This document shows, piece by piece, positions 15,081-24,225 of a stretch of 64,000 nucleotides of DNA. The stretch spans positions 1,798,001 to 1,862,000 of the forward strand of contig NZ_CP095757.1 of assembly GCF_023093535.1 (NCBI RefSeq). Direction: 5' to 3'. The notes under the pieces are model-generated. The model did no database searches, was not told where the DNA came from, and worked only from the letters and a program-made list of their open reading frames with translations. Source of the stretch: Halovivax limisalsi. Lineage in GTDB: Archaea > Halobacteriota > Halobacteria > Halobacteriales > Natrialbaceae. The first letter of the stretch is position 1, and each line of letters begins with the position of its first letter. The position numbers and the translations under genes are program-made.

Positions 15081-16838
15081 TCACGCCGTTTGGTCGCGGG
15101 GGGCGAGTTCGCCGTCGTAGACGACGCCGCGGTCGCCGTCGATGGTGACTACTCGACCCGCCGCCAGGTCAGTGCAGTCGGCCCCGCTGAGCATCGGAAT
15201 GCCGACTTCCCGCGCCACCAGCGCCGCGTAGCCCGTCATCCCGGGTCGGGCGTCGAGGATGCCCGAGAGCCGCGAGACGTCGCCGTCGAATTCGCCGTCG
15301 AACTCGGCGTCGAGCGCGAGGATCGCCCCCTCGGGGAGGTCGGTGAGGGCTCCGTCGGAAGCGTGCGCGATCGGCCCGCTCGCTCGTCCCTCGACGACGA
15401 CGCGGCCGGTTTCGAGCGTGTCGGCGGCGACGTGGACCTTGAGCATGTTCGTCGTGTTCGCCCCCTCGAGTTCGGTCATCATCCCGCAGAGGACGACGAC
15501 CGTCTCGCCGCTCTCGGCGACGCCGGCGTCGATGGCCGACTGGACGGCGCGCTCGATGACGGCGTCCGCGCTCTGATCCGAGATGGGGGCGTAGACCGGC
15601 GTGACGCCCCAGCTCAACGCCAGCTGGCGTCGGACACCGTCGTGTGGCGTCGAGGCGATGATCGGAATGGACGGGCGGTAGGTCGCCGCCTTGCGCGCCG
15701 TGTAGCCCGATTCGGTCGCCGCGACGATGGCGTCGGCGCCGACGTCCCGGGCCAGGTACCGCGCGGCCCGCGCGAGGGCGTCGGTCTTCGAGCCGCCGGA
15801 TTTCGGCACGCGCCCTTCGAGTACGTCCCCGTACTCGGACGACGACTCGACCTCGCGGACGATCCGATCCATCGTCTCGACGACGCGGACGGGGTCGTCG
15901 CCGACGGCGGTCTCGGCGGAGAGCATCACCGCGTCGGTGCCGTCGAGCACCGCGTTCGCCACGTCCGACGCCTCGGCTCGCGTCGGTCGCGGCGCGTGGA
16001 CCATCGAGTCGAGCATCTCCGTCGCCGTGATGACCGGCACGCCGGCCTCGTGGGCCCGGCGGACGATCCGCTTCTGGATCATCGGCACCTCCTCCATCGG
16101 CAGCTCGACGCCGAGGTCCCCGCGGGCGACCATGATACCCTCCGAGGCGTCGATCATCGAGTCGAGATTCGAGACCGCCTCGGCGCGCTCGATCTTCGAG
16201 ACGATCGGGACGTCGGCGCCGAGACTTTCCAGGAACTCGTTCACCTCGTAGACGTCGTCGGCGCTCCCGACGAAGCTCGCCGCGACGAAGTCGACCGATT
16301 TCTCGGCCGCCAGTTCGAGCTCGCGTCTGTCCGCGTCGGTGACCGTCTCCAGATCCAGTTCGACGCCGGGGACGTTCACCCCCTTCCGACTTCCGAGTTC
16401 GCCTCCGCTGTCGACCCGCGCGTGGACCGCTTCGTCGGTTACTTCCGTCACCGTCAGTTCGATCAGGCCGTCGTCGAGGAGGATCCGATCGCCCGTCGTG
16501 ACGCCGACGATCGGGTCCGAGAGACCGATCTCCGCCGGCGTCGCGGCCTCGCCCTCGACGAGCGCGATCGTCTCGCCGTCGCGCAGCGTCACTGCCTCGT
16601 CGTCCTCGAGCGGCGCCGTTCGGATCTCTGGCCCCTGGAGGTCGAGCATGACGGCCAGCGGGCTAGTGGTCTCCTCGTCGACGGTCCGAACCCGGTCGAC
16701 GAGTGTCGCCCGATCCGCCGTCTCGCCGTGGCTGGCGTTCAACCGGGCGACGGACATGCCTGCGTCCGCCAGCCGGTGGATCGTCTCGACGTCGCTCGAG
16801 GCCGGTCCGAGCGTGCAGACGATCTTCGCGTTTCTCAT
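15081..16838 (-). CDS. pyk: Pyruvate kinase with C-terminal mobile domain
   Basis: Pyruvate kinase transfers phosphate from phosphoenolpyruvate to ADP, the last step of glycolysis. The protein has 585 residues. Landmarks are the N-terminal KIVCTLGPASS, the substrate-binding VARLNASHGE, the catalytic Lys in IVSKIERAEA, the metal-binding GIMVARGDLGVELP and the ITATEMLDSM loop. After the regulatory alpha/beta domain (to about residue 475) comes an extra ~100-residue segment (EGRASGPIAHASDG...GYAALVAREVGIPMLSG...VVTIDGDRGVVYDGE), which is the PEP-utilising mobile domain found in many archaeal and some bacterial pyruvate kinases. The gene stands alone between a small membrane-protein gene and a divergent small gene. 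Confidence 0.95.
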   Translation of the reverse strand: MRNAKIVCTLGPASSDVETIHRLADAGMSVARLNASHGETADRATLVDRVRTVDEETTSPLAVMLDLQGPEIRTAPLEDDEAVTLRDGETIALVEGEAATPAEIGLSDPIVGVTTGDRILLDDGLIELTVTEVTDEAVHARVDSGGELGSRKGVNVPGVELDLETVTDADRRELELAAEKSVDFVAASFVGSADDVYEVNEFLESLGADVPIVSKIERAEAVSNLDSMIDASEGIMVARGDLGVELPMEEVPMIQKRIVRRAHEAGVPVITATEMLDSMVHAPRPTRAEASDVANAVLDGTDAVMLSAETAVGDDPVRVVETMDRIVREVESSSEYGDVLEGRVPKSGGSKTDALARAARYLARDVGADAIVAATESGYTARKAATYRPSIPIIASTPHDGVRRQLALSWGVTPVYAPISDQSADAVIERAVQSAIDAGVAESGETVVVLCGMMTELEGANTTNMLKVHVAADTLETGRVVVEGRASGPIAHASDGALTDLPEGAILALDAEFDGEFDGDVSRLSGILDARPGMTGYAALVAREVGIPMLSGADCTDLAAGRVVTIDGDRGVVYDGELAPRDQTA

Positions 16839-17012
16839 GTCCCCGCCTACGAGCGAACTCCGGAAAAACCTACCCAGTGCTGCTCGACGCGTCCCTCGGA
16901 CGCGGGTTAGCGTCGGCGGCCACTGTCAGCGGCGGTCGCCGCCGGTCGCGGCTGACCGGGCTTGCGCTTTCCGCCCCCGCGGCTTATCCTCGTCGGCGGT
17001 GGACGACCGCGT

Positions 17013-17273
17013 ATGCCGAGCGCATCGAAGGTCGAGACGGAGGACGAGTACATCCACGTTCGATTTCGCGATCCGGACCGGTTCGACGAGATCCGCACGC
17101 CCGACTGGGCGGAGAACCCGGCCCGCTCCGTCTCCGAGGGGAGCGAAGTCCGGATGGGTCAGGAGGAAGGAAGCGACGACTGGAAGGTCGAATCCGTCCT
17201 CATCAAGAAGAACGTCGGCGAGGACGAGGCCGAAGCGCAGGCCTCGGAGATCGTCGACAAGATCGAGTCCTGA
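17013..17273 (+). CDS. Small conserved haloarchaeal protein of unknown function
   Basis: An 86-residue acidic protein without transmembrane segments or Cys pairs. The first half is beta-rich (EDEYIHVRFRDPDRFDEIRTPDWAENPARSV) and the second holds a charged helix. The arrangement, including the RTPDWAENPARS stretch and a putative strand WKVESVLIKK, is familiar to me from small haloarchaeal orphan proteins, but no function is known. A TATA-like CTTATCC at about 16982-16989 lies 28 bases before the ATG, indicating a leaderless monocistronic message. It converges on the following minus-strand gene with a 27-base gap. Confidence 0.65.
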   Translation: MPSASKVETEDEYIHVRFRDPDRFDEIRTPDWAENPARSVSEGSEVRMGQEEGSDDWKVESVLIKKNVGEDEAEAQASEIVDKIES

Positions 17274-17300
17274 CGGCCGAACGCGACCGAAGCCGCGGGC

Positions 17301-17855
17301 TCAGTCCGATTCGATCGCGTCCTCGTCGAGTTCGTGTCCGCAGTTGGGACAGCGGTCGTAGCGGAGGTCCCGGCTCGCGCGGTGGACCGATTCCATGGCG
17401 GAACGGACCTGCGCTTCGGATCGCGATTCGTCGGCGTGCGAGCGCCGGAGCCCCTCCACCTCGATCAGGAACCGGGCGACCTCCGTCGCCTCGTAGAGCA
17501 CGTCGTCGAGCTCGTCGGCCGTGAAGAAGTCGGCGAACGCGCCGTAGCAAAACGTGGCTCCCGCGGTGCGAACCTTCTCCTCGAACGAGCGACGCGCCTG
17601 GTAGACGGCCTGGCGGCTGTAGGGCTCGTGCACGAAGGGGACGAGATCCGGCAGCTCCTCGCCGACGGTCGTCATCTCGACGCCGGTCTTCGTCCGGAAG
17701 TCGGCGCAGAGTCGGGCGATCGCCCACTCGCGCGCGGTGAACGCGACGCGGTCGCGAAGGAAGTCGTCGACGCGATCGCGGGCGGCGCCTTCGAGCGATT
17801 CGAACCGGTCGGGTGTCGTGTCCCCGTCGGGGGACGAATGGGTGTTCTCGGGCAT
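17301..17855 (-). CDS. Conserved haloarchaeal protein (DUF5806-like) with C-terminal zinc knuckle
   Basis: A 184-residue protein. The central block (RDRVDDFLRDRVAFTAREWAIARLCADFRTKTGVEMTTVGEELPDLVPFV) followed by a long helical part ending ELDDVLYEATEVARFLIEVEG matches, from memory, the haloarchaeal family DUF5806. Its first half could fold as a helix-turn-helix, but there is no experimental role known to me. A single Cys pair (RCPNCGH) stands close to the C terminus; one knuckle alone would need partner ligands or dimerisation to bind zinc. The start is the ATG at 17855, since the 11 further upstream residues are atypical. Confidence 0.7.
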   Translation of the reverse strand: MPENTHSSPDGDTTPDRFESLEGAARDRVDDFLRDRVAFTAREWAIARLCADFRTKTGVEMTTVGEELPDLVPFVHEPYSRQAVYQARRSFEEKVRTAGATFCYGAFADFFTADELDDVLYEATEVARFLIEVEGLRRSHADESRSEAQVRSAMESVHRASRDLRYDRCPNCGHELDEDAIESD

Positions 17856-18155
17856 GGTGTGTTGCGGCGGTTGCCCGCAACTGTCCACGGGGCTGGACGG
17901 TGAAAACGCTGTCTCCGGGCCGCTTCCCCTAGTTTTCGTGAGATTCAGGAGATCCCGATCGTCGGAAGAGACGGTCGGGAGCGCCGACGCGAATTTTCAC
18001 TTTCACCCCGCTACGCGAGGCCTTTTTTCCGCCGAACCCCCTCTCGTAGACGTGGGAATTCGACCGACAGTCGCCGGTCGGCGACCATCGAGACGAGTCG
18101 CCAGCGCGTCGACGGGACGCGAGTCGCCAGGTATCTCGGGCCCGCGGAGGAACCC
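17856..18155. other. Intergenic region between divergent genes
   Basis: 300 bases without a convincing gene. It contains the direct repeat TTTCACTTTCAC within 17990-18010 followed by a T-rich run (CCTTTTTT, about 18019-18027), which may be a regulator site and promoter element for the downstream RHH gene or an upstream terminator. Possible frames on both strands show no protein-like composition. Confidence 0.5.
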
Positions 18156-18392
18156 ATGACGGAACGGAGCAATTCGTCACCGGATCGAGCGGCCGATGGG
18201 CGCCGTTCTCGCCTCGAACCGCGCCAGATATCCGATCGCGTCACGGTCAGGACGACCGACGAGCAACTGGAAGCGATCGAGTCGCTCGTCTCGGCCGACG
18301 TCTATCCGAACCGGAGCGAAGCCATCAGGGCGGGGATCGAAGCCGTGATCGAACGGCACGATCCGGACGACTCCACCGATGACGGGGGGTGA
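18156..18392 (+). CDS. Ribbon-helix-helix (CopG-type) DNA-binding protein
   Basis: A 78-residue protein. After a charged 24-residue tail comes a complete ribbon-helix-helix fold: the beta strand DRVTVRTTDEQ, helix A (LEAIESLVSAD), the turn VYPNRS, and helix B (EAIRAGIEAVIERH). Such proteins dimerise and bind operator DNA through the paired strands. The short acidic C-terminus follows immediately. It precedes cbiA by 129 bases on the same strand, so it may regulate itself or the cobalamin genes, but nothing in the sequence proves this. There is no metal-binding domain as in NikR. Confidence 0.82.
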   Translation: MTERSNSSPDRAADGRRSRLEPRQISDRVTVRTTDEQLEAIESLVSADVYPNRSEAIRAGIEAVIERHDPDDSTDDGG

Positions 18393-18521
18393 GGCGAGCC
18401 GAACGCGATGGGAGCCGACCGCGAAATTAAAGTGACGTTGTCCTACTACAGGTGATATGGTATTTGCGGCTCGAAGGCGGGGTGCGCGGACGTCGGCGGA
18501 ACCGTCGAACCGGAGGGGGCG

Positions 18522-19913
18522 ATGAAGGGCCTCGTGCTCGCCGGAACGGCATCGGGCGTGGGCAAGACCGTCGCCACGCTCGCCGCGATACGCGCACTCG
18601 ATAACGCGGGCTACGACGTCCAGCCGGCCAAAGCCGGGCCGGATTTCATCGATCCGAGTCACCACGCGGTCGTCAGCGGCCGCCCCTCCCGGACGCTCGA
18701 TCCCTGGCTCGAAGGCGAGGCGGGGCTCCGTCGGGCTTTCTGGCGCGGCGACGGCGACGTCTGTCTCGTGGAGGGCATGATGGGCCTCTACGACGGCAGC
18801 GAGGTGAGCACGGCGGGGATCGCCGCGCGACTCGACCTGCCGGTCGTGCTCGTCCTCGACGCGAGCGCCGGGATGCAGAGCGTAGGCGCGACCGCGCTCG
18901 GCTTTCGCGAGTTCGCCGCCCGGCTCGATCGGGACGTCGACGTCGCGGGCGTCGTCCTCCAGCGCGCCCACGGCGGCCGTCACGAGGCCGGCATTCGGGA
19001 CGCGCTTCCCGACGATCTGGCGTATCTGGGTCGCATCCCGCCGATGGCCGACCTCGAGATCCCCGACCGCCACCTCGGACTGCACAGGGGCGAGGAGGCG
19101 CCGGTCGACGCGGACGCGCTGGACCGGGCCGCCGAGACGATCGACGCGGCCGGCCTCGCAGCCCTCGCTCGCACGCCACCGCGTCCGAGCGCGGCCGCCG
19201 CCGAACGTGATTCGACGAGCGGGGCCGAGGCGACGTCGATCGGGATGGCGTCGACGGCCGACCCCGAGGTGCGCGTCGCCGTCGCCCGCGACGAGGCCTT
19301 CTGCTTCGTCTATCCGTCGACGATCGAGCGACTGGGCGAGCGTGCTGACGTCGTGACCTTCCAGCCGACCGCCGGCGATCCGGTGCCGTCCTGCGACGGC
19401 GTCTACCTTCCCGGCGGGTACCCGGAACTCCACGCCGAGACCCTCGCGAACGCGCCCGCGCTCGAGGATCTCGCCGCCCGAGCGAGCGACGGGCTGCCCG
19501 TGCTGGGCGAGTGCGGCGGACTGATGGCGCTTTCGGAATCGCTGACGACGGCGGACGGGGAGACCCACCGGATGGCCGGCGTCCTGCCCGCCGACGTGGA
19601 ACTGTGCGAGCGGTATCAGGCGCTGGACCACGTCGAACTGCGGGCCCGGACCGACGGGGTCACCGCGCGAGCGGACGAGTCCCTGCGGGGGCACGAGTTT
19701 CACTACTCGACGGCGAGCGTCGGCGACGACGCTCGGTTCGCGTTCGACGTCCGACGCGGCGAGGGGATCGACGGCGCGCACGACGGTCTCACCGAGTACG
19801 CGGTACTGGGCACGTACACGCACTGTCACCCCGAGAGCGGCGCGTTCGACCGCTTTCTCGACGTCGCGTCGGAACGCGCTGGCGTCGCCGACCGGCGCGG
19901 CGGTCGCGCATGA
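18522..19913 (+). CDS. cbiA: Cobyrinate a,c-diamide synthase
   Basis: CbiA amidates the a and c side chains of cobyrinate (or its cobalt-containing form) with glutamine and ATP in adenosylcobalamin biosynthesis. The 463-residue protein has the N-terminal P-loop-type ATPase domain ([28 protein letters not shown], and [10 protein letters not shown]) and a C-terminal type-1-like glutamine amidotransferase domain with the nucleophile Cys in [13 protein letters not shown] and the terminal His in THCHPES. A Ser/Ala/Thr-rich linker near residues 225-245 separates the two. Its stop overlaps the ATG of cbiP (ATGA), so both are translationally coupled. An AT-rich element at about 18424-18431 is the best promoter, leaving a ~70-base leader in which I see no cobalamin riboswitch. 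Confidence 0.93.
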   Translation: MKGLVLAGTASGVGKTVATLAAIRALDNAGYDVQPAKAGPDFIDPSHHAVVSGRPSRTLDPWLEGEAGLRRAFWRGDGDVCLVEGMMGLYDGSEVSTAGIAARLDLPVVLVLDASAGMQSVGATALGFREFAARLDRDVDVAGVVLQRAHGGRHEAGIRDALPDDLAYLGRIPPMADLEIPDRHLGLHRGEEAPVDADALDRAAETIDAAGLAALARTPPRPSAAAAERDSTSGAEATSIGMASTADPEVRVAVARDEAFCFVYPSTIERLGERADVVTFQPTAGDPVPSCDGVYLPGGYPELHAETLANAPALEDLAARASDGLPVLGECGGLMALSESLTTADGETHRMAGVLPADVELCERYQALDHVELRARTDGVTARADESLRGHEFHYSTASVGDDARFAFDVRRGEGIDGAHDGLTEYAVLGTYTHCHPESGAFDRFLDVASERAGVADRRGGRA

Positions 19914-21415
19914 GCGGCGCGGACACGATCCTCGTCGTCGGGACGGCCTCGCACGTCGGCAAGAGCGCGGTCTGTGCGGGCCTCTGCCGGCTCCTGGCCG
20001 ATCGCGGCTACGACGTCGCGCCGTTCAAGGCCCAGAACATGAGCAACAACGCCCGCGTCGCCGTGACACCCTCGGGGTCGTGGGGCGAGATCGGCGTCTC
20101 GCAGTACGTCCAGGCGCGCGCCGCCCGCGTCCCGGCCACGACCGACATGAACCCCGTCCTCCTGAAGCCCCGCGGGGAGGGCGAGAGTCAGGTGATCGTC
20201 GACGGGGAACCGATCGGTCACCGATCCGCGGCCGCCTACTACGAGGAGGGCTGGGAGACGGCCGTGTCGGCCGCCGAAGCCGCCCACGCCCGGCTCGCGA
20301 GCGAGTACGACGTGATCGTCGCCGAGGGGGCCGGCGGCGCCGCGGAGCCGAACCTCGCCCACCGCGACCTGGCGAACCGCGAGACCGCCCGCTTCGCGGA
20401 CGCGGCCGTGCTCGTCCTCGCCGACATCGAACGGGGCGGCGCCTTCGCGAGCCTGTACGGCACGCTCGAACTCGCGCCCGCAGAGTTGCGCGAGCGGGTC
20501 GTCGGCGCGGCGATCACCAAATTCCGCGGCGATCGAGACGTTCTCGCGCCCGCGCTCGACGACATCGAGGCGCGCACCGGCGTCCCGATCCTGGGCGTCC
20601 TTCCCTACGACGATCCCGGCCTCCCCGAGGAGGACAGCGTCGGGCTCCCGGACGGCGTCGAGACCGTGGGGGCGGACGAGGTACCCGACTCGCGATCGGT
20701 GCACGTCGCCGTCCCGCGTCTGCCGCGGATCTCGAACTTCACGGATCTCGAACCGCTCGCTCGCGAACCCGGCGTCCGAATCCGGTACGTCGATCCCGAC
20801 GATCCGATCGAGACGGCCGACGCCGTCGTCCTGCCCGGAACCAAGAACACCGTCGACGACCTGCGGACGCTCCGTGCGGCCGGGTTCGGCGACAGACTCG
20901 CGGCATTCGACGGACCGATCGTCGGCATCTGCGGCGGCTACCAGCTGCTCGGCGAGCGACTCACGAACGCCCATGTCGAGGGGACCGGCGACGGCCGTAC
21001 CCTCGCGGGATTCGGGTTGCTCCCGGTCGAGACCCGGTTCTCCCGGGCGAAGCGGGTCGAACGGGTCAGCTACGCCGTCGACGGGGTCGGCCCGCTCGCC
21101 GGCGCCGCGGGCCGTGCGAGCGGCTACGAGATCCACGCGGGCGAAACCCGCGCGACCGAATCCGTCGCGCGGCCGATCGGCCCGCAGAGTGCGGCGTCGG
21201 GGCGGGTGCTCGGGACCTACCTCCACGGCCTCTTCGAGAATCGATTCGTGCGCGAGGCGTTCTGCGAGCGGGTCTTCGGCCGCGCTGGAACCGAGCCGCC
21301 CGCTCGCGGTCCGGAGCGGGTGAATCCGTACGACGCCGCCGCGACCCTCGTCGAGACCCATCTCGACGTCGAGGCGCTACTCGCATCCGTATCGGCGGGA
21401 ACATCGTCACACTGA
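19910..21415 (+). CDS. cbiP: Cobyric acid synthase
   Basis: CbiP/CobQ amidates the b, d, e and g side chains of adenosylcobyrinate a,c-diamide. The 501-residue protein shows the P-loop start [19 protein letters not shown], the diagnostic [11 protein letters not shown] motif, [15 protein letters not shown], and a C-terminal glutamine amidotransferase domain with Cys in [10 protein letters not shown] and His in [10 protein letters not shown]. It overlaps cbiA by four bases and lies in the same operon. The product feeds the B12 pathway needed by glutamate mutase, whose genes are about 18 kb downstream in this window. Other corrin-ring genes are not in view. Confidence 0.95.
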   Translation: MSGADTILVVGTASHVGKSAVCAGLCRLLADRGYDVAPFKAQNMSNNARVAVTPSGSWGEIGVSQYVQARAARVPATTDMNPVLLKPRGEGESQVIVDGEPIGHRSAAAYYEEGWETAVSAAEAAHARLASEYDVIVAEGAGGAAEPNLAHRDLANRETARFADAAVLVLADIERGGAFASLYGTLELAPAELRERVVGAAITKFRGDRDVLAPALDDIEARTGVPILGVLPYDDPGLPEEDSVGLPDGVETVGADEVPDSRSVHVAVPRLPRISNFTDLEPLAREPGVRIRYVDPDDPIETADAVVLPGTKNTVDDLRTLRAAGFGDRLAAFDGPIVGICGGYQLLGERLTNAHVEGTGDGRTLAGFGLLPVETRFSRAKRVERVSYAVDGVGPLAGAAGRASGYEIHAGETRATESVARPIGPQSAASGRVLGTYLHGLFENRFVREAFCERVFGRAGTEPPARGPERVNPYDAAATLVETHLDVEALLASVSAGTSSH

Positions 21416-21551
21416 GCGACCGGACACGATCGATCGTTCCGCCTGCCTCGTTCGCGATCGTCCGATCGCTGTCGCCATCTCTCGATCCGCGCACGGTACC
21501 CCATCGCTCGGTGCGACCGTTCGATCGCGACGCTCCGTTCACCCGGGTCCC

Positions 21552-21800
21552 TCAGTGGTACCGGTTGTGGTAGTCGACGACGCGATAGAGGACGAAGAGG
21601 ACGGCGTTCAACGCGCCGGTCAGCAGGAGCAGGTCGCCGAGTTGCCAGAGGGTCCGTTCGAAGAGCCCGAATTCGGTCAGCCCGAACCGGACGAACGTGC
21701 CGAGGATTCCCCAGAGCAGGAGTATGCCGGCGATCCTGGCACCGTCCTCGAGGTACGTCGGCAGGTCGTGCGGCGTCGGAAGTGCGGGTACGGTCGCCAT
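21552..21800 (-). CDS. Small two-helix membrane protein
   Basis: An 82-residue protein with two hydrophobic helices (about residues 22-42 and 52-73) joined by a short amphipathic segment, and a His/Tyr-rich C-terminus (YRVVDYHNRYH). No family recognised. The start ATG at 21800 gives a conventional hydrophilic N terminus. It stands alone, with cbiP converging from the left. Transmembrane prediction is by eye; function unknown. Confidence 0.6.
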   Translation of the reverse strand: MATVPALPTPHDLPTYLEDGARIAGILLLWGILGTFVRFGLTEFGLFERTLWQLGDLLLLTGALNAVLFVLYRVVDYHNRYH

Positions 21801-22196
21801 TTCGAACCCCTTTCGTGACGGGATTGGTAAATGCAGTGGAACGAGCGCGACGGTTCCCCATCGGTCACGCCCGTCGGCCGGGCGATCCCCGTCGTGGTTC
21901 GGGCACGATCGGTCGACCGGGCGCGGAACTGAGCGATCCGGCTACTCGTCGCAACCCTCGATCGGTCGCGATACGCGTCGCTCGCGAGGTTCGAACCGCG
22001 CCGGCCGGGGTGGTCGGCCGGCGAGACAGGTGGTGCATCTCCCATCGGCGGCACCTGCTGTAGGGCCTTTCGACGGTGCCTGCCGGGGAATTGGTTTTTC
22101 GGTTCGAAACCCATCGAGAGCTCGGGTCGAAGCAACCGGCTGCGTTCGTCGATCGTCGAACCAGAGTTTTATTATCGTCGACTTCCTGGTCGGGGT
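21801..22196. other. Intergenic region with a promoter at its right end
   Basis: About 396 bases without a convincing protein gene. The left part is the divergent upstream region of the small membrane-protein gene. At its right end the run TTTTATTATC (about 22167-22176) is a good TATA box 25-29 bases before the ATG of the zinc mini-protein at 22197. No repeats or stable hairpins stand out. Confidence 0.5.
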
Positions 22197-22364
22197 ATGC
22201 TCGAACCACGAACCGTCGGCGCGAGCCGGTGTCCGTCGTGCGACGTGGCCCTCTCGAACGTCCAAGGCCTCGACACCTGCCCGACCTGCGAGTGGGTTCG
22301 AGATCGCTCGAACCGGCCCACCTCGAATCGGTCGAACGAGACCGCCTCGGATCGCTCGGAGTGA
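22197..22364 (+). CDS. 55-residue zinc-finger mini-protein
   Basis: A short gene between a clear TATA box and map. The protein starts MLEPRTVGASRCPSCDVAL and continues with two Cys pairs, CPSC at residues 12-15 and CPTC at 28-31, which is a complete Cys4 zinc finger of the CPxC type known in many haloarchaeal mini-proteins. The remainder is a polar Arg/Ser/Asn-rich tail. The TATA-like TTTTATTATC ends about 21 bases before the ATG, so the transcript should be leaderless. The role is unknown; similar mini-proteins in Haloferax have been linked to stress, biofilm and swarming traits. Confidence 0.75.
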   Translation: MLEPRTVGASRCPSCDVALSNVQGLDTCPTCEWVRDRSNRPTSNRSNETASDRSE

Positions 22365-22597
22365 CATCGTATTCGGATCGCCAGGCATGCAAACGGCTGC
22401 GTGCTTGCCGCTTCCGGCTTTATCGCCGCGAGTACCGAGGTCGCACACCCGACTGCGACGAGGCCGGAGGATTCGGCCGGACGACTGATCGACTCCGGCG
22501 ACTGACGGACGAGCCGAGTCGCGGCCGCCGGACGTCCGGTATCGCGGGCGCCCCGGGAAGACGCAATCTCTTTTTGTGGACCCGCCGAACTCCGTCC

Positions 22598-23503
22598 ATG
22601 GCCGATTCCGAGGTCGATCTCGATGCCGAGCAGTACGACAAGCACCGCGAGGCGGGCGAGATCCTGGCCCAGGTGAGAGCCGAGACGGCCGACCGCGTCG
22701 AGGTCGGCGTCTCCCACCTGGAGGTGGCGGAGTTCGCCGAGGATCGCATCCGCGAACTCGGCGGGCAACCCGCGTTCCCGGTGAATATCTCCATCGACGA
22801 AGAGGCGGCCCACGCGACGCCGGGAATCGACGACGAGACCACCTTCGGCGAGGAGATGATCAATCTGGACATCGGCGTCCACGTCGACGGCTGGCTGGCC
22901 GACACGGCGATCACGGTCGACCTCTCCGGACACGACGACCTCGCTGAGGCTCCCGCCGCCGCCCTCGAGGCCGCGATCGACCTGATCGAACCGGGCGTCG
23001 AAACGGGCGAGCTCGGCGCCGCGATCGAATCGTCGATCGACGACTACGGCTACAATCCGGTCGTCAACCTCACCGGCCACGGACTCGGTCACTGGGAACA
23101 ACACACCAGCCCGACGATCCCGAACCGGGAAGTCTCGCAGGGGACGACGCTCGAGGTGGGCGACGTGGTCGCCATCGAACCCTTCGCGACCGACGGCGGC
23201 GGCAAGGTGAGCGAAGGGGCCTCGGAGGAGATCTTCTCGCTCGAGCGCGAGGGAACGGTCCGAAACCGCCAGGCGCGTCAGGCCCTCTCGCAGATCACCG
23301 AGGAATTTCGAACCCTTCCGTTCGCGACGCGCTGGCTGGAGACCGACCGCGCGGCGATGGCGCTGCGCCGGCTCAAGCGAAACGACATCGTCCACGGCTA
23401 CCCCGTGTTGAAAGAGGACGACGGTTGCCTCGTCAGCCAGAAAGAACACACCGTCATCGTCACCGAGGACGGCTGCGAAGTAACTACCCGCGATCGAGCG
23501 TAA
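22598..23503 (+). CDS. map: Methionine aminopeptidase, type II
   Basis: Removes the initiator methionine from nascent proteins. The 301-residue protein is the archaeal/eukaryotic type II form, with the typical insertion in the C-terminal half (about 190-255). Metal ligands are visible: Asp in INLDIGVHVDG, Asp in WLADTAITVDLS, His in NLTGHGLGHWEQH, Glu in VVAIEPFAT and the final Glu in SQKEHTVIV. The catalytic pocket His occurs in the HAT segment (EEAAHATPG). A CTTTTTGTG box about 27 bases before the ATG suggests leaderless transcription. No partner gene is directly adjacent. Confidence 0.96.
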   Translation: MADSEVDLDAEQYDKHREAGEILAQVRAETADRVEVGVSHLEVAEFAEDRIRELGGQPAFPVNISIDEEAAHATPGIDDETTFGEEMINLDIGVHVDGWLADTAITVDLSGHDDLAEAPAAALEAAIDLIEPGVETGELGAAIESSIDDYGYNPVVNLTGHGLGHWEQHTSPTIPNREVSQGTTLEVGDVVAIEPFATDGGGKVSEGASEEIFSLEREGTVRNRQARQALSQITEEFRTLPFATRWLETDRAAMALRRLKRNDIVHGYPVLKEDDGCLVSQKEHTVIVTEDGCEVTTRDRA

Positions 23504-23787
23504 GGCCCCGTTCGACGCGTCCCCCGCGTCGTGATATCGAGTCCCCCGCGTCTCGACAGCCGTCGAACGGCGTGCGTCGTCAGTCAACCGGAGTGACTCG
23601 GCGACGCGCACCGCGACGCCCGGTCTGGGGTGGTCGCGTCTCCGCGGCCGTCGTCCACCCGAATTCGATCCGCGGGCTATCGCTCCCCATCGGACGCTCT
23701 GGCCCTTCGGAGCTACCAGCAGCTATATGGGCCCGCGCCCGATCGCTGCCCCGTCACGCCTCCCGCGGCGAGGGACGGCCCGGCCGA

Positions 23788-23988
23788 TCAGGCGTTGTTC
23801 ATCCGCTGGCTGCCGCGGTGTCCGCAGCGCTGGCACTCGGTGACGCGGTAGGGTTCGCGCGAGAACTGGCTGTTCTCCTCTTTGAGGCTCTCGGTTCGAA
23901 TCTGCACCGACACCTCGTGGAGCGTTTCGAGGTCGCAGTCCTCGCAGTATTCGGTCAGTCCGTTGAACGTGTCGTCTGTCGTTGCCAT
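23788..23988 (-). CDS. Conserved haloarchaeal zinc-finger protein, 66 residues
   Basis: A 66-residue protein with two Cys pairs, CEDC (residues 15-18) and CQRC (52-55), separated by a charged beta segment (HEVSVQIRTESLKEENSQFSREPYRVTE). This fits a zinc ribbon, and the closing HRGSQRMNNA is very conserved among haloarchaeal homologues that I remember. A TATA box on the reverse strand (GTATAAAT read on the plus strand, 24013-24020) lies about 27 bases upstream, so the message is leaderless. The function is unknown. Confidence 0.78.
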   Translation of the reverse strand: MATTDDTFNGLTEYCEDCDLETLHEVSVQIRTESLKEENSQFSREPYRVTECQRCGHRGSQRMNNA

Positions 23989-24225
23989 CTACCTACGAAT
24001 TTAGATAACTCAGGTATAAATCCACGTTTCATTTCGAAGCGCGAGTCGCGGGATCGCACTACGGCGCCGGGGTCGACAAGCGACGCCGCGAGACCGTTCG
24101 ATACGGTTTACGGGGCGATATGCGCCCGTTTCTCGGCGGCGGACCGTCGATTCGCCGTCGCAGGGCCGGCCAGCGTCGAAGCGACGGGTGGACAGATTTA
24201 GGCCGGCCGCGGCCGAGTCGCCGGT

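Noticed and set aside
17889-18180. Minus-strand open frame of 83 codons in the RHH upstream region
   Set aside because: Arg/Ser-rich composition typical of GC-rich shadow frames, and no promoter faces it.
18393-18521. Cobalamin riboswitch before cbiA
   Set aside because: No B12-box-like conserved sequence or matching stems are visible in the short leader, and such riboswitches are not expected in haloarchaea.
22365-22505. Short GTG-started frame after the zinc mini-protein (VLAASGFIAASTE...)
   Set aside because: The peptide is short, lacks a promoter or ribosome-binding site, and its frame is simply the continuation past the mini-protein stop.
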